DNA of 64,000 nt from Lineus longissimus (Eukaryota > Nemertea > Pilidiophora > Heteronemertea > Lineidae). A program made the position numbers and the translations under genes. Location of the stretch: positions 253,001 to 317,000 of the forward strand of contig NC_088326.1 of the NCBI RefSeq assembly GCF_910592395.1. Direction: 5' to 3'. Positions 36,151-47,173 of the stretch are shown here, in pieces. Every line of letters begins with the position of its first letter. Position 1 is the stretch's first letter. The notes beneath the pieces were generated by a model that did not search any database, was not told the origin of the DNA, and was given only the letters and a program-made list of their open reading frames with translations.

Positions 36151-38767
36151 AATGTTTGACAACTGAAAACCACTTAATATATCTGATGAGCATTGTAACA
36201 ATGAAGGGAATATCTGCATTGGAGGAACGGTTGGTTTGAATTTCTCGATAAAGTTAGCTTTAATATCAGTGACTCTAGTGCCGTGTGAACAAATGATTTT
36301 AGTTCCTGCAATCTGCTATTAAGCATGACAAAAAGCTCTCTCATCTGTTGGCAAAACTGGTAATTGCTGCGCCTGATATTGGTCACAGGTTGTGGAGAAT
36401 ACTGTTTCTTGACGTAGGCTTCCGTCGCAACGGTCGGTCGGTCGGTCAGTCCTGAGTGTCTTCTGATCACACCATTTGTGTTATGGTTCTGTCTCTTGTC
36501 TTTATATTTCAACTGTGCTACGGGTGCCAGGAGGTTTCATACATTTTCAATTGTTTAATTTTCTCAATTTCGAGTAGTTTGTACTTACTTTGTACTTAGA
36601 AATCAATTTGGTGCCATAATATTTGATATGATTGACGTCGAATGAGTTAAAACCACAGCAGCGGTATTGGTACTGAAGAAATGTGCCGTATTCCTGAAAA
36701 CCTGTTCGCAGAATGTGTCGTTCGCTAATCATTGTTAAAGCTGTGCTTCCATTGTGAAAATACTCTGTGAAGTGTCACTGTATTGTACTTATGATTTTGG
36801 TAATTTTTGCTATAGACTAATTTTCTTTGATAATCGTATACATACATGGATATACTCAATTTTATGATGACAAATGAGACTCAATGGAAATCCTTCTACC
36901 ACTGATGTCCCTTCCCTTTTTACGGAGAGTATGTTTGTTGCGTGGATGAGAATGCTTGGGGAGTCAGTGCGCTGGCAGTCAGTAGTGTATAGTTAGGCAG
37001 TTGTCAAGGTTAGTCAGTTGAGGGTATATTTTAAAACAGATACAAGCATTCAATAAAGAGCTTGTTTACTCTTTCAGATACCGCCTCCCATTGCCTTCTG
37101 CAATAAGATGTGTGTTTTGAAATACCCTGGTTTATTTTACAAGGTTGCACTGCTCAGTGTATGATGTGCATTGTTTGGTAGCAGTAGTTGTACCGTATTG
37201 CTGATTATTCAAAATGAGTAATTCTCTTTCGGTTACAACATGCACACATGTTGTCCTAGTTAACATGTAGTAGTAATTATTGTGGTGCTATTGATTCCAG
37301 GTAGGTTTGGGGGAGTTGGGAAAGGTATAGAGTTTGATTGTCTTTAAGACTGCAACATCACCTTGATATGTCAGGGTTGAGGATGATGTGCAGTTGAGAG
37401 ATTTGGACGGATCACCCTAGAGATTTCGTTTCCCACCTTGCAGAGAATTATATGCATTCAGGCAGGTCTCCTCACTTACCGAGCTAGTTTTACCTTGGAA
37501 AGATGCATCAATAAAAATAGCCAAAAAGTCTGGTTACCAGTAGTCTTATTATACTGATACAACAGAAGGCCAGATCAGCAAGTAAGAAAGTTACCCGATT
37601 CCCAGCTAGGTGGAAAACGGATTCTCAAGGATACTTATAGTCTTAGGCAGAGATTGTAATATTCAATAATTTGAAATAATTATTATGATTTGTCAGGAAT
37701 CTGTAGATATTTAATTGTAGTCAAGGCTGACACACATAACAGGCTGTACATAATTTCAATACAATCTATTTAATAAGAAATGAAGACTTTGTTTGGATTT
37801 GTTTATGAAAGACGATTCGTGTAGTCGTCACAACCAGTTTGGACAATGTGCGTCACGTGACGCTTCTCTCCAGACCACTTGTGACTGCCTAGGTCAGACA
37901 CAACCGGACTAAATCAGTATCGTATCGCCAAAGGGTGAGAGGGATGAGACTGTCTCGCCGACACAGTGGAACAGCCAGGTCCAAGACATTCTGTCGCTCC
38001 AATTTCCAATCTTCAAAATTGTTCTCTTCGAGGACATAGTCACAACATGAATGCAGGACAAGTTCACCATTTACATTGAATCTGTTTATTATAATCAACT
38101 GAATTTACAATGAGAAGAGGTTCAAAGTATCCAAGGAGGATTCCCTTGATACATTACCTCAGGAACCAAGTACATGTCACAATACTTTAGTAGTTGATGC
38201 TGCTGCCGATGCGCTCAGTCATTTTTTAAAGACGCTTTCTTTGAGTTGATGTGACTTTTCTTACAGAGCTAACTGACCAAGCTACCATCCGACAGCTACA
38301 GTGGTCATCCTGAAGTGAACCTACCAGATTCTCTTAAAGACAGGACAAAGTGCATCAAAAGTCAGCTCGGCATTTGAACGTGGTCTGTCAGGAGCCTCCA
38401 CTCGAGGGAAAAGCACATGCCAAGATGCAGAGTAATCATATCATCAAGTCAACTTATTTGATCTTAAAAGATAAAGATAGCTTTGCATCCACCAATTGAC
38501 AATAATACAACACAGACTCTAATCCAAAGTCAAGAGGTTTTGAGTCTGTCCTTCCACAAATCAACCTTGCCTCCTATTCTGTCTGTACTACCTCTCGCCA
38601 CGTCCCCCATACCCACACAACAAGTTCCTACTTTGGTATGACAAGTTCCAGAGAACAGTGTTGCCATGCAAGGACTCGGAATCGACAGTCTAGCAATATT
38701 TTCCAAGTTACAAAGTCACTTTCTTTACATCGTTCATCATTCAGAAATCTATTTCCTCAGATTGTTG
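36151..38767. other. Between convergent Rab32-like and SMNDC1 3' ends
   Basis: No gene was recognised; likely 3' UTRs of the two genes. AATAAA occurs on the plus strand at 37052-37057 and on the minus strand at 38085-38090. Open frames at 36174-36512 and 37889-38098 (minus) lack family resemblance. Confidence 0.5.
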
Positions 38768-41700
38768 TTATTTTTTCCATTTCTGCTGATGGCTGTATTC
38801 AGTCATGGGTTTCCCACTCACTCCACATGTGCCCACACCAACACGACCGGTCGCAGCTTCTGGTGTCGCAAATATACTCTTTTTAACGTGTCCTTTGCCA
38901 GATTTCGCAACCTGAAGAGAAGAGAGTTCTAAAATCATATATTAACACACAGACCTGGTCTCTGGTATCCAATATTGGTCAGATTCTGGTTAAGGAAGTA
39001 AAAATAGTTTGAATGCCAATAATTGATCAGATATGATTCGAATTTTCAGGGATGGTAGACATATTTTCCTCATCGAATGAAATGGTAAGATAACTTAAAG
39101 CACCTAAACGAACACGTCAGGCCCGGACCATCTCAACAAACGGGCGGAGAACACATCTGATCTTTGATAAGAATAGGTAAGAGAAGGAGAGATACCAGCT
39201 CAGCATCCTCTCTTGATGGTCATGCCTTCTCACTGTCTTCCTCCCTGTCTGAACCAGTCGCTCAACACGAACGTACCTTGGTAGTAAAAGACAACCATTT
39301 ATTTTTCTCTGTTTCTCGTTCTTCCTCCATCTGCTTTTGTCGCTGAGCTTTTTTCTGATTTTTCTTTCGTTTATATTCTCGCTGAGCAATCTGGATATCT
39401 TTCCTGAAAAAATCAGTTGATTTTTTAACTTTGAAACATGTCGGAGAGCAATATTTCATACAGTAGATGTAGGTAGGTTGGATGGGAATATTGGTAAGTA
39501 CCAGACTGCTAGATGTGGCTCTCAGATAGTTGATAGCTGTTTTAATCTCTGTGTGTCCTTGTGCAGGACACCCAACTTACCTGGCTTTCCATTCCCATAA
39601 TGAAAGTGACTAATGTATGTGTCAATGAATAGTCATAAGAAAACGGACAGGAACAAGCAGACAAGCCTGCTCCAATTTCCTGTTCATGAGATCTTTGCGC
39701 TGGCCCAGATCACACCGACTTACTTTTTCATTTTCGTCGGCCGCGTGTCACCTTCTCCATCTGCCGCACGTTTGTTACTGTTTTCAATCTGTTGAAGGAA
39801 CGCCATCTGAAGGAGAAAAAGGAAACGTGTGCACCTGATAACAGAGAGTGAAGAATATCGGAGAACGTCCTCCTCAGCTTTGAATGCTGGCAGGTTTTTC
39901 TGAGCACACTCCTGATTGCAAAATGCTGGGAAATCAAATTTGCTCCGATAAAGTGGTTTTGAACCTGTTTATACAATAATTTAACTGGAATATTTTCAAA
40001 ATTTTCAGAATTTTTGATTATTAGAGACAAATGGTTCGTGAGAAATGATGCAACCCTTCCTGATAAATTTTGAAAATGCCCCACCGCCTTCAAGAGGGAG
40101 GGCTTTTCCCTGGTCATTAGCAATACTTACCAACGGACAAGTAAGGCTGGGGTTGATTAATTGTTTCTAGCCTCAGGACAAGGAAAGAAATCTGATAGGT
40201 TTTTGTAAACCTTCTTTTTCTTTTCGTCACATGTCGTAAACAGGTGCAACAAGGAGTACCTTGTTGAATCCCTATCTCTAATGCCAGGCGCCTGGCAAGA
40301 CAGCAGTTTATACCCAACGAACTGCCTGCCCACCAATTGGCTGCATTTAGAAGAGCTTTCACATGCTCTAACTGCAATGTTTTAGCCTCCCATTTACACA
40401 GCAGATGCCTTACACACAAAGCCACTGGGATCAGTCTTCAACAACAAGGAGAAGCAAATTTGCATTTTGCTTCCCCGTCCTTAGGCTAGAAGCACTGACA
40501 TTTGAATATAAAGAACCAGATTAGTTTTATTAAAAGAGCCCCTGTTCAGTCGTACCCTGCTTGTCCGAGCCTCGTCAATCTCCTACAGGCCGCATACCAA
40601 GATGAGTAGCCTGCAAAATAGACCTGAGAAAATATTAACCTATCCTTTATGCTGCGCGGACCACTGTCTCTTCTCAGGGAGGTGATTCTCAGGAGAAAGA
40701 CTGCATTCCTCAGGTGAACCTTCTGATGCACCAACTTGATATTCAAGGAGTCATGAAACACTCACTGACAATGTGTTTTTGAATTGCGGACGAAATTTGG
40801 TATCCTCCGACTTTAAAATACCTGGTGATGATTGTTGATGTGTTTCAAATTTCTGTGACCGAACTCTGTCCCCGAATAAAAGGTTTGCTCTTAAAGGGGA
40901 AGCAAGAGCTAGGTGTTCAGACTGGTGGTTTTCATCCGATTATTTATTCCTGAAGGAAGATAAATAGTTTTGATTTGCTGACAGAGAGGAGAGACCCCTA
41001 TAGGCCACTTTAAGTAGTTTAATCTGGCCAACCTGACTGCTGCCTATAGACTACCTTTAAGTCCATGGTTTTTGCTGCCATATTTTGAAATGTCACAACA
41101 ACAATATTTTTTCAAACTGTTGATAGCCTCCAGAACATGATAACACACAACAAAGGCCCTACTAACCTGTGTGACCTCGGTGATGTCATAACCATCATAG
41201 GTGACCGTACACGAGCCGTCTTCTAAAATTTCATCAATCGTCGCTTCGTACATTCTGGAGAAGGATAAAGACACAAGTTTGTCAGAACAAATTGATGAAA
41301 ACAATGCTCTTTGGCATCGACCTGGAAACCTGCTTTTCAGCATTTGCTCTAAAACTGTCAGGGAATTTTGTTTACCCCAAAACATTTTTCACCCTTTAAA
41401 ATGAAGAAAGGACCCTTAATAAGTGAATATCTCTTCCAAAACTGCATAGGGTCTAGGGGATGCCATGAATTATTCTTAGTGTGCATCTCAGCCCAGAACC
41501 CAACTGGCGTAAATAGCCTGGAGAATTATCTTTGCAGCAATAACCAACTCACCCGCCATCCTCGGCATAGTAAGACAAACATTTGTCGCCGACTTTCCAT
41601 TTTGGCGCGGGTGCCTCGGTGACAATGGGGACACCACTCAACCAATCCTCGCCATCTTTACTCGACGATGATGCATCTGTTGTGGTGGACTGAACACTGA

Positions 41701-42695
41701 CCAGTTCCTTCGTGAGTTGGAGGACTTCCTGGAGAGATTGGACGCAATCAAAACAAGGAATATTTCATAGCAATGCTTTCAACATGAGCCCTGCCCCCGC
41801 TTGATTGTAATTCACTGGAGATTTGATTAGTATTTCTAACTCCAGGTCATAAAAAGTGGTTGACCCACATTTATGTCCAACTATAAAGTTACAAAATGAG
41901 AATGTATATAGTATATATACAGCACAAAGTTTTATCGCATGATGAGTTTGGTTTTCAGTCACCCCAGTTTCAGAAAGCCTTACCAGTAAATCTGTTTTGA
42001 GTTTCAACAATTCTTCATTATCTGGGTCTGTCGTCAATGCTGCTTCAACCTGGAAATACAAAAAAGACCAAATAGATCAAAGTCGAGGATGGCCGATGGG
42101 TTAATGAGACATCATCCATCCTAATGTCATGGGGGAGGGGGGGAGGGGGGCTGACATAGCCTACATCATCATCATCATCATCATCATCATTTTCTTCGTC
42201 GGAGGGTATTCCCTGTTGACTCAACTGGGCCCCTGGCGTAGCTATGGCCAGGCCTGGCCCCATGGCCATGATGATGAGCCGATCATTGGGACATGTCATT
42301 GTGGCGTTAGGCGTATGCATAAATATTGTTACTTGACATCATAATCATTATAAAGCGATCCTCCCAATCGAGACACAGAACAAGAAGGCAAACATCATTC
42401 AGGTTCAGTGTATCATGTGCATTACTAATACTAGCATACTAGGCCTACATCATAATCATAATGCATGTATAAATGCTGATGCAAAACATTCCATTTTTCG
42501 AGTTCAGTGGAGGTAAAAACAAGTCCCAATCTCACATCGAAACCTCTCAAACATACACTTCTAACCAACTTCTATTAATGGTACACGTATTCAACTTTAT
42601 TTCAACACTAAAATATTTGAATTCGGATGATTTGAACGCTGTAAATATCGTACTTGTTGAAGTTGAGATTTGTAAGCCGCTAACTCGTCCGCCAT
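38768..42695 (-). CDS. SMNDC1: Survival motor neuron domain-containing protein 1 (SPF30)
   Basis: Nuclear Tudor-domain splicing factor that helps assemble the mature spliceosome (U4/U6.U5 recruitment; family knowledge). Seven coding exons: 42654-42695, 41984-42049, 41553-41728, 41167-41254, 39724-39806, 39277-39403 and 38768-38911, with phases 0, 0, 2, 0, 2, 0. The product is 241 residues (human 238). The N-terminal helix MADELAAYKSQLQQVEAAL, Tudor core WKVGDKC...EDG.MYEATIDEI...TYDGY, the basic coiled stretch IAQREYKRKKNQKKAQ, and the C-terminal GHVKKSIFATPE...GRVGVGTCG..GKPMTEY all match. The extreme C-terminus is shorter and different from the human one. Intron 2 onward contains an ATC run at about 42164-42190 in intron 1. 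Confidence 0.96.
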
Positions 42696-42998
42696 TGTTT
42701 CCGTTTTGGACTCCCTCCGTAGCTGGAAGAGTTGCAGTTTACATTAATTTGTTCAGATGGCAGCACCAGCTGATCATAAACTAGAGGCTATTTCGCCCAA
42801 CACTCGGCTGCACTGTGGGCTGCACTGTGGGGTGTGACGCCGATGTGACGTTACCGGGGTTGAAATTATGAAACTATCTTGACTAGAACATGAAATAGGA
42901 AGACCTAAGTTGCCGTTTAGGTGATCCGTGTTGACAAGTGCAGTCGAGACAAGGCACAGTCGTAGGCCTACATGACACATCAATCCTGTAGTAGGCCT

Positions 42999-43081
42999 AG
43001 ACTCCCTGGGCAGCCCATCGCGTCATCCTAATTTGGTCTCTTAGGGTGAGGAACGAGGCCGGTCCACTGCATCCGGAGTGT
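42999..43081. repeat. Dispersed 85-90-bp repeat, copy 2
   Basis: Same orientation and high identity to 20661-20750: AGACTCCCTGGGCAGC at the start, TTAGGGTGAGGAACGAGGCC inside, TGCATCCGGAGTGTA at the end. Confidence 0.75.
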
Positions 43082-43412
43082 ATCCTGTAGGGATATGGCA
43101 TGGGGTAATCTAGTGGAGATGCCGTGAACCCCGTAGAACATGACAGACTCTCGATCGGGTGGGATGGCACTTAGAGAAAGACATGTCTCTCACCCTGAAG
43201 ACATCCCAGCCAGCAATTTCAAGTGGGCCATTTTTTATTCCAAATCCTAGGGTCCTCTTTATTCTACATAAGAAGTGTGAACACCCAATTCCCTGTGGCA
43301 ATTTAGTCATAAGCAATAGCGCAAGACATAGGCCTACTTCAGCGCCGAACCTACGTGGCCCAAATCCCCCTCCCCTTTGAGCTGGTTATCGGAGTCTCAT
43401 GGACTTCATGAA

Positions 43413-43906
43413 AGAACTACGCTATCGCCATCTTCAGGGCAAGGTAGGAACTGAATAGATAAGACGAGGTCTTTCCAGTTCCTGTCTTGCCCTGAAGATG
43501 GCGATGGCGTAGTTCTGAGATGGCGATGGCGTAGTTCTGTCATGAAGTCATTTAAAGTTCAGAACTACACCATCGCCATCTTCAGGGCAAGGTAGGAACT
43601 GGAAAGACCTCGTCTTGTCTTTTCAGTTCCTATCTTTCCCTGAAGATGGCGATGGCGTAGTTCTGTCATGAAGTCATTTAAAGTTCAGAACTACACCATC
43701 GCCATCTTCAGGGCAAGGTAGCAACTGAAAAGACAAGAAGAGGTCTTTCCAGTTCCTACCTTGCCCTGAAGATGGCGATGGCGTAGTTCTTTCATGAAGT
43801 CATTTAAAGTTCAGAACTACACCATTGCCATCTTCAGGGCAAGGTAGGAACTGGAAAGACCTCGTCTTTTCTTTTCAGTTCCTGCCTTGCCCTGAAGATG
43901 GCGATG
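43413..43906. repeat. Tandem array of four long hairpins, 126-bp period
   Basis: Units begin at 43413, 43561, 43687 and 43813 (spacing 148, 126, 126). Each is a palindrome: arm AGAACTACACCATCGCCATC, TTCAGGGCAAGGTAGGAACT, a centre of about 20 bases with AAGACCTCGTCTT, then the inverted arm ending GATGGCGTAGTTCT. Units are separated by a 22-base spacer, GTCATGAAGTCATTTAAAGTTC. After unit 1 a 22-base part of the arm is repeated, accounting for 148 versus 126. Unit 4 is cut at 43906. It lies about 720 bp upstream of the SMNDC1 start. Confidence 0.95.
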
Positions 43907-45367
43907 TTTTACGATTAATGCCGAATGAAATCAATCTGGTGTCGCCGATGCCGATGCTGTTTCATGCCGTCACTCAACTTGATAATCGGATATCGGTCGA
44001 ACTATCGCGAACTTCACCGTCATTGTGCGTATATCCATGAAAGGAGGAGACTTTAGGACTGATATTCACCATCGACAAGTCGGCATGGTCATCACGCTGT
44101 CAGGTCACTTTCATTTGACGCATCACATGTCTTCCGCAAGTGGTTAAATCATCGCGGCCTTGAATTCCGAACGATAGCAATTGATTTGCTCTACTTCATG
44201 TTTACGGCGCAATGGGCGTGGCTCACTTTCGGCTGGCGGCGAAAAATAATCTATGGTAGCCTAGAGTGTGTTTTGCATATCGTTCTGTCCAAAGTAGTAA
44301 GCTGAACTCAGGAATGTGACCAGATCACATTTACCAAGAGATAGTGGTGCTGCACTCAACACCAGATTATCCTTAGGGTTGGCTTGACCAAAGCTCTTTC
44401 ACATAGCCAACTGAAGTCGGTCAACTATGACACCGGCTTCTCAAAGGGCCGTGTAACAATACTATTTCTGATCACACTATTACAGGTCTACCAAGTAGCT
44501 TTGGCCTGATCTTCTGAATATGAAAAACACTTTATGGTACATATGTTACGTCCTATTCAAACGTGAAGTTAATAATAACATATCCTCCGCAAATGAGCGG
44601 TTATTGCAAGCGATTTAAAGAACTAGGCTGGCGTCTGCGTCCAGATTTTAATCGCCTGTCGGACGCCGATGGTCTTGCGTTGGTGTAGAGGGGTTTTAGT
44701 ATAACCTCAGAGTAACACAAGGTATAATAGACCAATACTTCGTCCCCAAAAGGCACAAGATGTACAGTGTAGCGGATCGAGGCTATATAATGGGATAAAG
44801 GTATAAAGTCTCTGATCGGAGTAGAAATTCGACTTCAGTCCCAAGAACCATGTCGGTCTTGGGCCATTCAGGATCCAGCGTCGCCTGGTGGTCCCTGATG
44901 TTTTAGTATTTGCCTGTGTAGTGTGAAAACCCACAGGACTGAAGAGTCAGACAAAATCCCACCAGCCAAATTATTGATGTTGACCCGATCAGCCCATGGC
45001 TGCTAACTTGATTGATCACGCGCAAAACCAGCAAAGAAATTAACTGTATATGGTTACCATGACAACTATCAAAGCGCTGTAATTAAAGACCAATTTGCCT
45101 GCGGTATCAACAAATATGCACTTCAATGCATTGCAAGCCATTGTGTGATTTCAAAAGAAAAAGATCTATGTTTGTGGCGTGATGTTACAAGAGTGAGAAG
45201 GCGTAATAACATTGCGCTTTGGCGCTTTTGGGATCAAACGTTTGTTGCTCTATTCGGGGCAAAATCACTTTTTACGCGCGTTGTTTATTCAACGACGTAT
45301 TTTGGTGCAATTAAGGAGTTTCGTATCAACTGCCTGAATAATACGCTGGAAACTTTGCTTATCATAG

Positions 45368-45470
45368 TACAGTAGAACCTGGCTATCAAGGACACCCTCG
45401 TTACTGACAAGTGTTGTCCTTAATGGAGAGGTGTCCTGATTACAGAGGCCGTGGTCAAATTGAATCGAAA
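45368..45470. mobile_element. Partial MITE of the TACAGTAGAACCT family
   Basis: Starts TACAGTAGAACCTGGCTATC and continues AAGGACACCC...GTCCTTAATGGAGAGGTGTCC, matching the complete copy at 49272-49453 over the first half. The far end is diverged or lost. Confidence 0.65.
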
Positions 45471-46080
45471 AAAAACACTATTGGACCCCAAACCCTCTGC
45501 TTTAAGCCTATAATGGTAATCGTCAACGGAGATAGTCGCTAGCCAACGGCGGAAGTTTACACAGTTGTCATTGGTTACCGAAGTTCAGACACGCCTCTGC
45601 AAAATCACTGATTCCAACCGATATGAATTTGTAGCAGTTATTGATCGAAATTTACAATATATCTGACGGTTTAATAAATTGATTGGCGTGAACTGATTGG
45701 TTAATCAACGTCGGAATTTTCTTCTAGCGAATGTTGCTGCAGCTGCGCACGTGAGGCTGTAAACAAACGCTGTGTAGCAGACGACAGAGGGAGTCGCGCA
45801 CAGGTGCCGTCACTTGGATGAACAGCTTCCGGATATCTTGCACTATTTTGCAGATAGGCGAAGTTTGTTGCAGCAACTACGGATAAGAAATAAGACCAAG
45901 CGAAATAACTTCTTCAGAAAGGAATGAACACATTGTGAGTATATGCCATTTTTCATTTAATATTTTGATTTTTAACTGCTGAGATTTCCTGGCGAGAAAG
46001 ATCGGTAAGTAGGTCTCGCATGATATTTCACCATTGGTCTCCAAAATGATCGAAATCACGGTTTCCAACCAAAGACAAAA

Positions 46081-46257
46081 TTATTTTATTCGTACGCGAT
46101 TTCGTTCATGCATAATGATGCATGATTACTTTTGCAGTTGTTCAGGTAGGCAGCAGGGGTGACAGCGTATTATGTCATCAGCCGTCACCCCTTCCATTTG
46201 CCAGATTAACTGTCAAAATTAGTTATGCATGAGCGATATCGCGAACGAATAAAATAA
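46081..46257. mobile_element. MITE-like element with 35-bp terminal inverted repeats
   Basis: Positions 46081-46115 and 46223-46257 are inverted copies with few mismatches (TTATTTTATTCGT at the tip). A nested inverted pair, GGGGTGAC and GTCACCCC, sits at about 46156-46195. No open frame inside. Confidence 0.65.
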
Positions 46258-47173
46258 TGTGTCTCTGATCGGACAACCTGAAAGTCCTTCTTGCTCGGAG
46301 GCGGTCACTCGGAAAACAATCTACCATGGATGGATCATCTGGCCGGGATAATCATCCTATAATCTACAATGGCCATGATAGAATATGGGATTTCGCTTCA
46401 ACATCGACAATGTATAAATGGTAATATAAAGCACAGGTCGATTATGTTAGTGAATCGACTTTAGCTTTCGTTTTGATTTGATATGGTATGATATGGTTTT
46501 CATAACAGGAAGCAGAAACAATAAAATGTGCTCATTAAATCACGTCGTGTCGGCTCCACCCGTTTCCGTTGGTATTTATTGCATTAATTTTGAAGAATGG
46601 AACGCTGTGATCAGTCGACAGAGAGGATTTTGATTTGTATATATAAACATGTATTTAATAAGTATCTCCAGCGACAAAACAACACTCGGGTCGCCCGGAT
46701 GTTCGACTTCTCCGCTCATAGGGCTGGTAGGACAAGATACTATAAGCACAAGGTGTCAATCTGTTTTCAGAAGCGTTCGTTTCTTCCATACTTGCACGAT
46801 CGACATGGTCGATTAGTGCTCGGTGAACGCCCATCGGAGTCAACCAAGCATGCTTTCTATGCCAATTTAACCATTCCCAGCTCGTCTTTTAGTATTTTAT
46901 ATCTTAATGTCTTAGTGATCCTCTCGATTTTTCTCTGGAGGTTAGATACAGAGAGATCATCCACGCAAGGCACAGTGAGGGGGCCCTGCGTACCTGAACG
47001 ATGATCGAGCTCTGAAACCTGTATTGTCACGAAAACCTTGAGGCCCAAGAAAATGTACACAGCACTCTAAGTAAAGTGAAAAGTGTACATGGCTTCATTT
47101 GTTTGGTTTATCTTTTCTTTATTAAGGTGATCTGCTTAGTTCTGAACCGTGGAGAGAGAATAAGAGGCCATCG

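Larger units (their letters stand above)
42696..47173. other. Intergenic between SMNDC1 and the calmodulin-like gene
   Basis: The divergent promoters of SMNDC1 (minus) and the calmodulin-like gene (plus) should lie at its ends. It holds the dispersed repeat copy at 42999-43081, the hairpin array at 43413-43906, a MITE fragment from 45368 and an inverted-repeat element at 46081-46257. The plus-strand frame at 46597-47004 has no family resemblance. Confidence 0.45.

Noticed and set aside
46597-47004. 135-codon plus-strand open frame upstream of the calmodulin-like gene
   Set aside because: No recognisable family, unusual composition and no exon signals; likely chance or 5' flank.
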